Source: a virus. From it: a stretch of 64,000 bases of DNA. How positions within the stretch are numbered: position 1 is the first letter of the stretch; each line of letters opens with the position of its first letter. The stretch is taken from the IMG/VR virus record IMGVR_UViG_3300030107_004423, positions 18,924-82,923 of that record; one strand, given 5' to 3'. The translations under genes were made by a program, and so were the position numbers. The notes beneath the pieces are model-generated. The model had not been told where the DNA came from, ran no database searches, and saw only the letters and a program-made list of their open reading frames with translations. This document shows positions 33,269 through 42,036 of this stretch, in pieces.

Positions 33269-33733
33269 ATGGAAGAACAATCGCAAGAAGTAATTCCTGC
33301 TGTCCAACAGGTCCCGCCAGAAAACACGAACTCTGAGTGGAAATCTGACCAAATCGACAAGCTAGCAGGAGCTTTAGCAAAGGCACAGTCTGAAATAAGA
33401 GGTGCAGCTAAGAAAAGTAAAAATCCATTCTTTAATAGTAATTATGCTGATTTACATACAGTAATAGAATCTTGTATGCCACAATTAAGCAAGAATGGTA
33501 TATCTGTAGTTCAAGGAACTGATTTCAATAGAACAGATGGATGGTTTGTAACAACAATGTTGATGCATTCATCAGGACAATGGATAAAGAGTAGTTGTAA
33601 GATCATATTAGGCCCAAAGCAGGATATTCAAGCATTAGGTAGCGCAATAACATATGGTAGAAGATATGGATTGTCATCTATAGCTGGTATAGGTCAATTT
33701 GATGATGATGGTAATAGTATTTCAAAAAAATAA
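33269..33733 (+). CDS. erf: ERF-family single-strand annealing protein, 154 aa
   Basis: Phage recombinase that anneals complementary single strands. The ERF pattern is clear: LAGALAKAQSEIRGAAK, KNPFFNSNYADLHTVIESC, L-K-GISVVQ, MLMHSSGQWIKS and the hallmark ALGSAITYGRRYGLSSI.GI. Length is at the short end for the family and it lacks a long C-terminal tail. Followed by the SSB-like gene, a usual partner. Confidence 0.9.
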   Translation: MEEQSQEVIPAVQQVPPENTNSEWKSDQIDKLAGALAKAQSEIRGAAKKSKNPFFNSNYADLHTVIESCMPQLSKNGISVVQGTDFNRTDGWFVTTMLMHSSGQWIKSSCKIILGPKQDIQALGSAITYGRRYGLSSIAGIGQFDDDGNSISKK

Positions 33734-33744
33734 AGGAGAGCTAA

Positions 33745-34293
33745 ATGGCTATTAAGACAATGTCTGCCTCAACTGGAGGTGGAAGTAAATATTCTGAAGG
33801 GTGGCATGAAGCTACTATATCTAAAGCAGAATATGGTGACTGGAATGGTAAAAAGTATCTAGAAGTATGGTTTGATGGTTATGGTGAGTACCAAACTATG
33901 AAAGTTTGGGAAACTATAAGTTCAAAAGATAATGAAGAATTTGCTATAGCTAGAGTATTTAAATATGCTCAAGCAGGCATTATAGCAGTTCTTGATGATC
34001 CTACTGGCAAAAGACCAATAATTCAATTTGACGATGAGGCTCAAGGATTAGTAGGTAAGAATGTATCTATATACTTATATCCTGATCCAAAGAAACCTCA
34101 GTATAATAGAATATCTAGTGAATGTGCACCTATTCCAGGAAAATATGAGCATATGACATTCAGTGAAGACATTTGTAATAGTATTCAAACTGGTGCAGCT
34201 AAGAGATTAGAAACATATTTAGCTAAAAAAGCTAATAATGTTACAGTCCCAGTTACAGAAACTAATACACAATCAGCTGATATCCCTTTCTAA
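33745..34293 (+). CDS. DUF669-like single-strand DNA-binding protein, 182 aa
   Basis: Residues ~20-150 form an OB-like beta domain (GWHEATISKAEYG, KKYLEVWFDGYG, GLVGKNVSIYLYPD) matching the DUF669-type proteins that accompany ERF genes. The C-terminus ends SADIPF, like the DDIPF interaction tip of SSB proteins, which recruits replication partners. Eleven bases after the ERF stop, with AAAGGAGAG. Likely acts as the phage SSB. Confidence 0.75.
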   Translation: MAIKTMSASTGGGSKYSEGWHEATISKAEYGDWNGKKYLEVWFDGYGEYQTMKVWETISSKDNEEFAIARVFKYAQAGIIAVLDDPTGKRPIIQFDDEAQGLVGKNVSIYLYPDPKKPQYNRISSECAPIPGKYEHMTFSEDICNSIQTGAAKRLETYLAKKANNVTVPVTETNTQSADIPF

Positions 34294-34315
34294 AAGATAT
34301 AAAGGTAAAGTAATT

Positions 34316-34355
34316 AGGGGATATAAGTTTTAGCCGACCCAATGTCCCCTTTTTA
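34316..34355 (+). terminator. Hairpin terminator after SSB-like gene
   Basis: AGGGGAT (34316-34322) pairs with GTCCCCT (34344-34350), one G-U, followed by TTTTT. Separates the ERF/SSB unit from the primase-helicase unit. Confidence 0.65.
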
Positions 34356-34369
34356 CATTAAGGAGAATA

Positions 34370-34552
34370 ATGAAATTAAAAAAAGCAATAGAAAATCTAT
34401 TAATTATGTATATGCCTGAAGAGAAAAGACACTTTGAAGAATCTTCTAAAATGGCTATGGATCATAATATAGATGTAGGTGAAAATGATCATATATATTT
34501 CTCCTTTTATAGACTAAAGATTGGTTTAGAGAGAGGAGAATTTGATGATTAA
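34370..34552 (+). CDS. Small protein before primase-helicase, 60 aa
   Basis: Charged helical protein with AAGGAG ribosome site, ending in frame across the start of the primase-helicase gene (overlap of eight bases). Contains no recognisable motif. Translational coupling to the primase suggests a replication accessory, which is inference only. Confidence 0.65.
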   Translation: MKLKKAIENLLIMYMPEEKRHFEESSKMAMDHNIDVGENDHIYFSFYRLKIGLERGEFDD

Positions 34553-36293
34553 AGAGTTTGCATTTGGATTATCAAATAGACATCACTTTAGTGATTCAGC
34601 AGATATGGAGAAGTATGCTGGTATGGCTCAAGATACATTTATGTCACTGTATGATTATGATGCTCATGTGGTAGATTATGTAAAGAAAAATCATACATTA
34701 TCATCTTATGATGGGATGCTTTACATGCCTAATGAATATATATTAGATGTAGATGGTTCAAACTCAGAAGAAGCGAGACAGGCAGCTATTGGTTTGACTA
34801 TACTATTAGATGATATGTGCATACCATACCAGTTGTATTTCTCAGGAACAGGATTTCATTTAGGAATACCTGAAGCTGCATTTAGATGGAAACCATCACC
34901 TGATTTGCATTTAAAAGTAAAAGATGAGATGAAAGCACAAGGAATATATGAATATGCTGATGCATCGGTATCAGATAAAACAAGGCTTATTCGAATTGTC
35001 AATACTTTGAATAGTAAATCTAAGTTATGGAAAATACCATTAAAACCAAGTGAGTTACATGGAACTATAGATACTATATTAGAACTTGCAAAAACTAAAC
35101 GCTCAACATATGAATGGAACACAGCTGTTAGAGATAATGACTGTGAACCAGTATTTGACGTATTGAAAAGAAAAACTGTAGCTAGTGATAAAACATTTGA
35201 AACAGTAACTCTTGGCAGAAACCCTGATCCTATATGGTATACTTGTGTACAAAAGATGGTAGCAGGTAGTGCTCAAGGATCAAGACATCAGATAGCTTTA
35301 CGCATAGCAGCACATTTGCGTTGGAGATATCCAGAGCATATGGTAAGATTGGTAATGGAAGATTGGAGACAAAGAGTTGATCTTAAATCACACCCATTTA
35401 CTAAAGCTGAAATGGATAAAATAGTTACTGATTGTTATGAAGGTCATAATGGTAATGGATATAACTATGGTTGTTCAGATATTTGGATGGATAAATATTG
35501 TAGTACTAATTGTAGGCTTTATAAGTCTAAGAAATCACAAAATACTATGGATGCTAAAGCCATGGAAAAGGAATTAGTTGATTTTCTTACTACAAATCAT
35601 GATCCTATAAATATAGGCAAACCTTATGGACAAGATTTCCCTGTTTATCCAGGAGAAGTAGTAATTATACAGGCACCTCCTAAATCTATGAAAACAATGT
35701 TCTTACAGAATATAGTTAATATGTTCAAAAGAAACACTTATTTTGTAGAAATGGAGATGAGTCCACGTCAAATGTGGATGAGATTTGTAATGATGGAGAA
35801 TGATTGGGATGAAAAACAGTTAAAAGACCATTATAGTCAATATGCTAATGGTATAAGTCAGCAATTTGACTGGTTAACTGTAGATTATAACAGTTGTTTT
35901 CCACATGAATTACAAAAACGTATAATGTTACTACCAAGAAAGCCTGAAATAGTAGTTATAGACCATATGGGCTTATTAAGAAGTCAAAAATCAGATAATA
36001 ATATGAAAGTAGAGGAAGCTTCACAAGCATTAATGGAACTTGCTGTAAAAAATAATATTATCGTATTTGCTGTATCTGAAATAACTAAATCAGCTTTTCA
36101 AGAAGGTATGAATATAGCTTCAGCAAAAGGTTCATTTAGAGTAGCTTATAATGCAAATAAAGTGCTATCTATTACTCCATTTAAGGAGAAAGAGACTAAT
36201 TTAATTAGATCTTTAAGGATAGAAAGTACAGCTAATAGAGAAAAAGAGCATCTTGATGTTAATTTACCTGTTAAAGGAGCTAAAATAGGATGA
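34545..36293 (+). CDS. Primase-helicase fusion (AEP primase + DnaB-like helicase), 582 aa
   Basis: ATG at 34545 (MIKEFAFG) has GGAG upstream; TTG one codon earlier is less likely. N-terminal archaeo-eukaryotic-type primase: catalytic DVD (D68, D70), GTGFHL with H105, and a third acidic site near SVSDKTRLIR. A Cys cluster (C..., KYCSTNC) lies near residues 310-325. The C-terminal half is a RecA/DnaB-like helicase: Walker A APPKSMKT (degenerate, Met replaces Gly before Lys), MEMSPRQMW, Walker B PEIVVIDHMGLL. Core replication enzyme; no DNA polymerase is in the window. Confidence 0.88.
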   Translation: MIKEFAFGLSNRHHFSDSADMEKYAGMAQDTFMSLYDYDAHVVDYVKKNHTLSSYDGMLYMPNEYILDVDGSNSEEARQAAIGLTILLDDMCIPYQLYFSGTGFHLGIPEAAFRWKPSPDLHLKVKDEMKAQGIYEYADASVSDKTRLIRIVNTLNSKSKLWKIPLKPSELHGTIDTILELAKTKRSTYEWNTAVRDNDCEPVFDVLKRKTVASDKTFETVTLGRNPDPIWYTCVQKMVAGSAQGSRHQIALRIAAHLRWRYPEHMVRLVMEDWRQRVDLKSHPFTKAEMDKIVTDCYEGHNGNGYNYGCSDIWMDKYCSTNCRLYKSKKSQNTMDAKAMEKELVDFLTTNHDPINIGKPYGQDFPVYPGEVVIIQAPPKSMKTMFLQNIVNMFKRNTYFVEMEMSPRQMWMRFVMMENDWDEKQLKDHYSQYANGISQQFDWLTVDYNSCFPHELQKRIMLLPRKPEIVVIDHMGLLRSQKSDNNMKVEEASQALMELAVKNNIIVFAVSEITKSAFQEGMNIASAKGSFRVAYNANKVLSITPFKEKETNLIRSLRIESTANREKEHLDVNLPVKGAKIG

Positions 36294-36469
36294 TACAGAT
36301 AACAAAATGGATAGATCCACATGATAAGGTATGGCATAAAGGTAAACTTGTGCCTGCCTTTGATTGGCTAACAGATCTACAAGTAAAACTAGAAAAGTTA
36401 ACTAAAAAAAGAGTAACAATAAGAACTGATGAAGGCAAAGTAGCTTTATTCAGAGAAAGGTTAAGATGA
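36290..36469 (+). CDS. Small protein in replication unit, 59 aa
   Basis: MIQITKWIDPHDKVWHKGK..., with ATGA overlaps at both ends (primase-helicase stop, DUF932 start). Compact beta-helix-beta look with basic C-terminus. The tight overlaps make it a likely real gene. Unknown function. Confidence 0.7.
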   Translation: MIQITKWIDPHDKVWHKGKLVPAFDWLTDLQVKLEKLTKKRVTIRTDEGKVALFRERLR

Positions 36470-37251
36470 AGAACCCATACGCAGAAATGCGAAAAGTACC
36501 TTTGAATTATGAAGGTATTCAATCATCTGCTTACTCTGTTCAATACCAAGAATCTCTTGATGAATGGAAAGAGGCAGGAGTTGTAGGTAATAATTACATG
36601 TTATTACCAAATATTAAAGTAAAAGAAGCTGCTGATGAAGTAGCTTTATTATCAAATATCCCATTTGAACATGATAAAACATTCTTTGATGGCAAAAGAT
36701 ATGTATATTCATTAAGATCTACAAACATTATAGGTAATGTTAAACCAGGAGATGATATGGCATTAGGTATTCAATTCTGGAATAGCTATGACGGCAGTAG
36801 ATCCTTTGGATTCTCTATGATGCTTTATAGATTAATATGTACTAATGGTATGCTAAGTAAACAATACTTTAATACTTTTAGATTTAAACATGAACCAAAT
36901 AGCAATGGATGGGAAGAAAGCTTAAATCAAGTAGTCAATACTATTAATTCCACATCTCAAAATGGTCTTGATAGTATGATAGGAAAATTAAAAAAGCTTG
37001 ATAATCTTAAAATAACATCTAAAGAACTAGGTAGAATTAGACATAAACATCTTTCTGATATACCGTCTGGTTTATGGGGAAATATTATAGATAGATTCTT
37101 AGATCCTTCTAAAGAATATCATTCAGAAACTAGTGGATGGGGATTACTTAATGCTGCTACAGATATATTGTGGCATAAAGATAAACCTACAATAGCTAGC
37201 TATAATCAGAATGCATCTATAGTAGATGGATTGTGTAAAGCAATATCATAA
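36466..37251 (+). CDS. DUF932 protein, 261 aa
   Basis: DUF932/phage-plasmid-like family: hallmark blocks are GIQFWNSYDGSRSFGFSMML and YRLICTNGM in the centre. Found in many phages and plasmids near recombination genes; molecular function is not established. Starts by ATGA overlap with the 59-aa gene. Shorter than many members, lacking an extended C-terminus. Confidence 0.8.
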   Translation: MKNPYAEMRKVPLNYEGIQSSAYSVQYQESLDEWKEAGVVGNNYMLLPNIKVKEAADEVALLSNIPFEHDKTFFDGKRYVYSLRSTNIIGNVKPGDDMALGIQFWNSYDGSRSFGFSMMLYRLICTNGMLSKQYFNTFRFKHEPNSNGWEESLNQVVNTINSTSQNGLDSMIGKLKKLDNLKITSKELGRIRHKHLSDIPSGLWGNIIDRFLDPSKEYHSETSGWGLLNAATDILWHKDKPTIASYNQNASIVDGLCKAIS

Positions 37252-37261
37252 ACTTTCACAC

Positions 37262-37327
37262 GAGCAGGTACGCTTCTTATAAAACGCCAATAATAAGTAT
37301 AGCAACTTACCTAATAGCTGCCTGCTC
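37262..37327 (+). promoter_or_regulatory. Intergenic hairpin before the 75-aa gene
   Basis: GAGCAGG (37262-37268) pairs perfectly with CCTGCTC (37321-37327), closing a ~52-base loop that contains further arms (CTTAT/ATAAG). It lies between DUF932 and the next AAAGGAG site. Candidate leader, small RNA or processing site. Confidence 0.4.
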
Positions 37328-37346
37328 AACAATTTAAAGGAGAACA

Positions 37347-37574
37347 ATGGGAGTACGTTTTAGAGAAACCAAAGATAAAATAGGTGATTATAAAGATAGT
37401 ATGGATAATATTAACGAATCTATAAAAACCTTGAAAGAGAAAATAGAAATTCTTGAAGAAAGGTTAAGTAAGGCTGAAGGTATTATCAAAATTATTCATT
37501 ATGAATCAAACCCAGCATATCTTGAAGGTTTAAAATTTAAATACGAAGAAATGTATGGAGACAAAAATGAGTAA
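37347..37574 (+). CDS. Coiled-coil protein, 75 aa
   Basis: Residues ~8-55 are a regular heptad coiled coil (DSMDNINESIKTLKEKIEIL...). AAAGGAG ribosome site. Probably a small oligomer; function unknown. First gene of a coupled string up to 39286. Confidence 0.7.
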   Translation: MGVRFRETKDKIGDYKDSMDNINESIKTLKEKIEILEERLSKAEGIIKIIHYESNPAYLEGLKFKYEEMYGDKNE

Positions 37575-37785
37575 AAATGTATTAAAAGGTGAAATGGATA
37601 ATGTAGAAAGAAGATCTAGCGCCAGAAAAACATACAATAAGGAAAGAATATATAGTAAAGAATATGCTTCATGCAAAGATGCTAATACTAGATTTATGAA
37701 GATGGCTAATTTAGCTTCTGATAATGGTAGATGTTGGTGGATATATAACTATATAATGGCTAATTCAAAATACAAAGGAAAATAA
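37567..37785 (+). CDS. Small basic protein, 72 aa
   Basis: Start at 37567 gives an eight-base ATGAGTAA overlap with the preceding stop and a GGAG site. Basic, with NKERIYSKEYASCKDANTRF and a Trp pair (CWWIYNY) near the C-terminus. No family recognised. Confidence 0.6.
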   Translation: MSKNVLKGEMDNVERRSSARKTYNKERIYSKEYASCKDANTRFMKMANLASDNGRCWWIYNYIMANSKYKGK

Positions 37786-37786
37786 T

Positions 37787-38149
37787 ATGGAAATAATAGG
37801 AGATGTTATAAAAAAACGTCAAAATCTAAGTGTAGAAGATGAATATCCCAGAATGTGTGATTCATTTGAACATATTACTGATGAAATGTTTGAATTGTTT
37901 AAAAAGAAACAGTCAGACTACGGTCCTACAAATATAGGTATGGGTAATCGTACTATAGAAACAGATGAAGATGTTCAAAGATCAATGATAGGATTGGTTG
38001 TTAGAATGAATGATAAAGTTCAAAGACTAATGAATCTTGTTCTTGACCGTAAAGATCCACAAAATGAATCTGTAGAAGATACATTGATAGATATAGCTAA
38101 TTATGCAGTAATGGCTAAATTAGTTATGGATAAAGAGTGGGGAAAATGA
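37787..38149 (+). CDS. DUF1599/MazG-like nucleotide-related protein, 120 aa
   Basis: Matches the DUF1599 (nucleotide modification associated) pattern: a helix with FELFKKKQSDYGPTNIG, then LVVRMNDKVQRLMNLVL and ESVEDTLIDIANYAVMAKLV. The family is an all-alpha NTP-pyrophosphohydrolase-like fold, probably acting on nucleotides during phage DNA synthesis. Starts two bases after the preceding stop. Confidence 0.75.
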   Translation: MEIIGDVIKKRQNLSVEDEYPRMCDSFEHITDEMFELFKKKQSDYGPTNIGMGNRTIETDEDVQRSMIGLVVRMNDKVQRLMNLVLDRKDPQNESVEDTLIDIANYAVMAKLVMDKEWGK

Positions 38150-38370
38150 AGATAGTTGCTAAGCTATCTAAAGAGCATTATAATTGTTATATGTGTTCTT
38201 TTTCAGGATATGCAGAAAGATATATTGTAGTTCCACATATAGTAGATACAGATAAAGAATATACAATATGTAGTGCATGTGCTAAAAGAGAACATGGTAG
38301 TAAAAATAAAGTTAAATTATTAGATGTCATAGAAGAAAGGACAAAAACATGGCTACAAAAAAAGCAATAA
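38146..38370 (+). CDS. Zinc-finger-like small protein, 74 aa
   Basis: Start at 38146 overlaps the preceding stop (ATGA) with GGGG upstream. Two Cys pairs, CYMC and CSAC, about 33 residues apart, suggest a treble-clef or ribbon zinc site. The C-terminus is basic. Possibly a nucleic-acid-binding regulator. Overlaps the next gene. Confidence 0.65.
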   Translation: MKIVAKLSKEHYNCYMCSFSGYAERYIVVPHIVDTDKEYTICSACAKREHGSKNKVKLLDVIEERTKTWLQKKQ

Positions 38371-38570
38371 AAGAAGTTCAAGAAAAAGCTGAAAAACACC
38401 ATAAAAATAGAGTTGATCAACTTTTCACTATGTTTGAATCTCATGGTGAGATGCTTGCAGATCATATAGGCTATATAAATGATATAAATAAAAGAATTGA
38501 TGAATTAGAGTCTGAATTAAATCAGAGTAAGGCATTAATTACCACTATGAGAGGAAGAATGGGAGTATGA
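38349..38570 (+). CDS. Coiled-coil protein, 73 aa
   Basis: Basic N-terminus (MATKKAIKEVQEKAEKHHKN) then a heptad helix (INDINKRIDELESELNQSKAL). AGGAC site inside the preceding gene. Function unknown; resembles small structural or regulatory coiled coils common in phages. Confidence 0.65.
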   Translation: MATKKAIKEVQEKAEKHHKNRVDQLFTMFESHGEMLADHIGYINDINKRIDELESELNQSKALITTMRGRMGV

Positions 38571-38785
38571 AGCAGAGAACAAAACCTACACGTAATGAGA
38601 TAAAAACTGTATTAAATAATATGTTAATAGAAATGTCTCAAATGTCTGAATTTCTTAAAGGATTAGACACTTCATTTGCAGCTTATTTAGAGATGAAAGG
38701 TGATGGAGATAAATTAAATAAATTCATTAAAGCTAAGATAAAGGAGGCTAAGGATGCCCAGCAAGAGCAAAGCAAAGGGGAATAG
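38567..38785 (+). CDS. Small helical protein, 72 aa
   Basis: ATGA overlap with the previous gene. Helical with a Met-rich centre (MLIEMSQMSEFLKGLD) and a Lys-rich C-terminus. It overlaps the resolvase gene by 32 bases. Unknown. Confidence 0.65.
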   Translation: MKQRTKPTRNEIKTVLNNMLIEMSQMSEFLKGLDTSFAAYLEMKGDGDKLNKFIKAKIKEAKDAQQEQSKGE

Positions 38786-39080
38786 GTTTGAAAGAGAAAT
38801 AGTTAAGATAGCTAAGGAGCATGGATTTGAATCTAGAAGAGCATGGGGATCAAATGGTCAAGCTTTAGGAATGCATGAAGAAGTAGATCTAACTCTAGGT
38901 AAAAATCCTGAACTTAAAATACAGGCTAAATGTAGAAAGAGTATAGCTTCTTATCTTATCCCTAGTGAGCATGTAGATGCAGTAGTTTGCAAGGAAGACA
39001 GAGGTGAACCCTTGATGATAATGAGATTAAATGATTGGCTCAATATGTTTTGGGTTAACTGTATGACGGAGGATAGATGA
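38754..39080 (+). CDS. Hjc-like Holliday-junction resolvase, 108 aa
   Basis: PD-(D/E)XK nuclease pattern of archaeal Hjc-type resolvases: E in KGNRFEREIVKIA, D in EEVDLTLG, and Q-x-K in LKIQAKCRKS, followed by a YLIPSEHVDAVVCKED segment. It would cut branched DNA before packaging. AAGGAGG ribosome site lies within the preceding gene. Works with ERF/SSB in recombination-dependent replication. Confidence 0.82.
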   Translation: MPSKSKAKGNRFEREIVKIAKEHGFESRRAWGSNGQALGMHEEVDLTLGKNPELKIQAKCRKSIASYLIPSEHVDAVVCKEDRGEPLMIMRLNDWLNMFWVNCMTEDR

Positions 39081-39286
39081 AACAGCTGTTAAAATTAGGA
39101 GATCATACATTCTTTGGATTAAGTTTGTTAAAATTAGATTTAAGGCAAAATGTATATGTTCTTATGATAACATTGATATTTTTTACTTTTGATTTTTCAT
39201 TTAGAAAATGGGGAGTAAGAATAGGAATGTCAAGTGGCGACTCTGAAGTATTTTTTAAAATACACTTAGGAGCTCAATGGAGTTAA
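39077..39286 (+). CDS. Small membrane-like protein, 69 aa
   Basis: ATGA overlap with the resolvase gene. Hydrophobic centre (VYVLMITLIFFTFDFSF) suggests one membrane segment; the end is WGVRIGMSSGD...HLGAQWS. Last gene of the plus-strand unit, before the convergent terminator. Confidence 0.6.
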   Translation: MKQLLKLGDHTFFGLSLLKLDLRQNVYVLMITLIFFTFDFSFRKWGVRIGMSSGDSEVFFKIHLGAQWS

Positions 39287-39296
39287 TTAATCAATT

Positions 39297-39324
39297 AAGT
39301 AGGGATAGTTATCTGTCCCTACTT
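39297..39324. terminator. Convergent bidirectional terminator
   Basis: AAGTAGGGA (39297-39305) pairs perfectly with TCCCTACTT (39316-39324), a 9-bp stem with a 10-base loop, flanked by T-rich DNA on both strands. It separates the converging plus (69-aa) and minus (905-aa) genes and includes the stop codon of the latter. Confidence 0.75.
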
Positions 39325-42036
39325 TCCTCTTAATTCTTCAGATAAAGCTATTAACTTTAAACTACCACTTTGATTTTTCTTTTTATTAAGCTTAAAAGGT
39401 TTAAATCCTAAGTACTCTTTAGATGCTTTATTTATAGCCTTTCTATTATCTTTTATCCAAGAACGTGGATATAAGCCTAATTCATGCCTAACTATATCCA
39501 TACCTCTTCCATCACGTATAGCAGGCCCAGTTTTTGTCATCCACCTTGCAAACTCAGTATTTAATTTATTCCACATATTTCTTTTTTCTACAGTATCTAT
39601 TCTTTTCTTTGGGCCAACCCAATCAGGAACATCACCTTCTCCATAATAATCTATATAACCTGTAAGCATTCTTTGCCAATTTTCATCTGGCATTTTATAT
39701 AGTTGAAGTGCATTTAACCCATATAATATATCGCCTACTAAAGGCCCTGTATAATCATTTATTAACCCTCTTTTTCCTTCTAGTTCTTTAGGGGGTTTTT
39801 TAGATTTTAACGTCTTTCTACCTTGAACATTTGCTTTAAATTCTTCTACTGGAAGAGTTAGATAATCTTTCATATCTCTAATTCTTCTTACAGTATCATT
39901 CTCTAATAAATTATTAAAATCTAAGTTAAATCCTACAGATAAAGCTTGTACAGCTGTATATATTCCTGCAAATCTTAAAGCTTGTCTTAATTCAGGAGCA
40001 TCCCATTGAGCTGATAAGGCAGCATCTTTAGCTCCATGCAATATTTTAGATTGAAGATTTAAAAATGACATAGGATAATGTAAAAATTGGAACACCATCT
40101 CACCAGTAGCAGTAGCATAATCTCTACCTTTCATTTTAGGAAGTCCATCAGGACCAATTTCACCTGCAGGAGCAGTACCACCTATAGCTCTTGCTTTAGC
40201 ATGTGATGCATATTCAAAAGCAAAAGCATTAACAGATTTTAATGCAAATCTAGTGGCCATTTGCTGTATTTTACGGTTATTAGCTGAATCTAATTTTTCT
40301 ATAGCATTATAATCTGTAGGTTTTAATATATTATGATCTTTTAAAGATTCATAAGCTTGAACCCATGCAATTCTAAACATCCATTTACGAGTAGCATTCT
40401 CAGTAAACCTATGGAATACCAAAGATTTACCTACTACATTATCTATCATAGGATCTAAAGTTTTTAAAACTCCTCTATCTCTATATGTAACCTTATTTTT
40501 TACTGGATCAAATATAATATCACTTTGATTAACAGAAGAAGGTATTAATCCTTCAGCTACTAATTCTCTACCACCTTCTGCGAATTTAAATCCCTGCTCC
40601 GTTTCTATTTTAGTAAGCATAGATTCATAATGAGAATTATATTTTCCTATAGCAGCTGTAGCACTAGATATACCATTTTCTGCAAAGAAGTAGGCAGCAC
40701 TAGCACCATTTCTTATAGCTCCTGTAACAGACAATCCCATAGATTTTAAAGTTTCAGCTGCCATTAAACCTCTAACCATAGCATTTACATAATTAGGTCT
40801 TTCTAAGTTTCCTTTAGTAGCTACTTGAAAAGTATCCTCAAGATATCCTCTCATACTTCTTATAAATTCAGGATTAGTATCATCTTTTTGAAATTTTCTT
40901 ATAGCTGGTAAATATTGTTCTTGTATAAAATTGATTTTATTAAAAGCTATTACATCTTTAGAGTAGTTAGTCAGTATAAAGAATGGATTCTTACTCCATG
41001 AATTATTTAAAAGCTCGTTACGAGATTTAGCAGCATCTGGTATCATAGTTTCTATTTTATCAACCACAACTCCTAAAGCAGTGTCAGCCTCATTTCCTTT
41101 TTTTGCTTCTAATGCTTGCCTCATTTTATAATTAACCTCAACTATATTATCCATTATATAGTGAGGAAGATAACCACCTTCTTTAATTCCCTTGCCTATC
41201 TTTTCTTTGGCTTGTCTGATTCTTTCTACATATTTTTGGCCTGTCTTAGGAAGTAACGGACTATCATAAACCATTTTAACTACATTTTCCATTCTATCTA
41301 ATCCATTTATTAATACTTTTCCCATATTATCCAATAAAGATCTAGATTCTTTTACAGCTAAAATAACATTCCTATCATATTTAGTGCCTCTTTGAGTATT
41401 TTTTAAGAAATTAGTATTATCCATCTCCATTAAAGATATATAATCATTAATTACTTCATCTCCATATTTAGTAAATAAATCGTTATATTCTTTTGTATAT
41501 TCAGTGTTAACACCTTCATCACCTTCAACCATTATAAGTCTTTCCAGGTCAGCTAATCTTTTTTGGTATTTTTTTACTTCTTTTTTAGATTTGCCTGTTT
41601 TTAATATTAAAGCATTTCTTATATGACTAGCTATAGATTTAGATGTTGTTAAATATTGATCTAAATTATTACGTTCATAGTTAATAGCTTCATTTACTTT
41701 TTCATAAAATACTCTTGTTACTGGAGAATAGTTAGCTATAGCATCAGATACATAAAAATATCTTTTAAAAGTACCTATTTTTCTATACTTGTAATTATAT
41801 TCTATGTTATCTATTTCTTTTTTCATTCTATTTATCATACCTTCTGAGAAATTAAAATCACTGCTAAAAGGAATTTTAAATAAATGTTCAGATACATCAT
41901 TTATATATAACTCAGCATTTCTATCATTAGGACTAGACCCACCTATTTTCCCAATACTTTTAGATAGCTTTTTGTTCCAATGACTAACGACATCTTCAAA
42001 TCTTTTATTTGGTACACCGTAAAAACAATCTATCAT
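39319..42036 (-). CDS. Large internal virion protein candidate, 905 aa
   Basis: Long, mostly helical, Lys/Asn-rich protein immediately downstream of the giant polymerase gene (stop/start overlap TAATG). The N-terminal ~300 residues are coiled-coil-like; residues ~420-480 contain an Ala/Gly-rich amphipathic region (VTGAIRNGASAAYFFAENG) that could insert in membranes. Its C-terminus is basic (KPFKLNKKKNQSGSLK). The layout resembles large ejected core proteins or polyvalent-protein modules; no enzymatic motif identified. Confidence 0.65.
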   Translation of the reverse strand: MIDCFYGVPNKRFEDVVSHWNKKLSKSIGKIGGSSPNDRNAELYINDVSEHLFKIPFSSDFNFSEGMINRMKKEIDNIEYNYKYRKIGTFKRYFYVSDAIANYSPVTRVFYEKVNEAINYERNNLDQYLTTSKSIASHIRNALILKTGKSKKEVKKYQKRLADLERLIMVEGDEGVNTEYTKEYNDLFTKYGDEVINDYISLMEMDNTNFLKNTQRGTKYDRNVILAVKESRSLLDNMGKVLINGLDRMENVVKMVYDSPLLPKTGQKYVERIRQAKEKIGKGIKEGGYLPHYIMDNIVEVNYKMRQALEAKKGNEADTALGVVVDKIETMIPDAAKSRNELLNNSWSKNPFFILTNYSKDVIAFNKINFIQEQYLPAIRKFQKDDTNPEFIRSMRGYLEDTFQVATKGNLERPNYVNAMVRGLMAAETLKSMGLSVTGAIRNGASAAYFFAENGISSATAAIGKYNSHYESMLTKIETEQGFKFAEGGRELVAEGLIPSSVNQSDIIFDPVKNKVTYRDRGVLKTLDPMIDNVVGKSLVFHRFTENATRKWMFRIAWVQAYESLKDHNILKPTDYNAIEKLDSANNRKIQQMATRFALKSVNAFAFEYASHAKARAIGGTAPAGEIGPDGLPKMKGRDYATATGEMVFQFLHYPMSFLNLQSKILHGAKDAALSAQWDAPELRQALRFAGIYTAVQALSVGFNLDFNNLLENDTVRRIRDMKDYLTLPVEEFKANVQGRKTLKSKKPPKELEGKRGLINDYTGPLVGDILYGLNALQLYKMPDENWQRMLTGYIDYYGEGDVPDWVGPKKRIDTVEKRNMWNKLNTEFARWMTKTGPAIRDGRGMDIVRHELGLYPRSWIKDNRKAINKASKEYLGFKPFKLNKKKNQSGSLKLIALSEELRGK

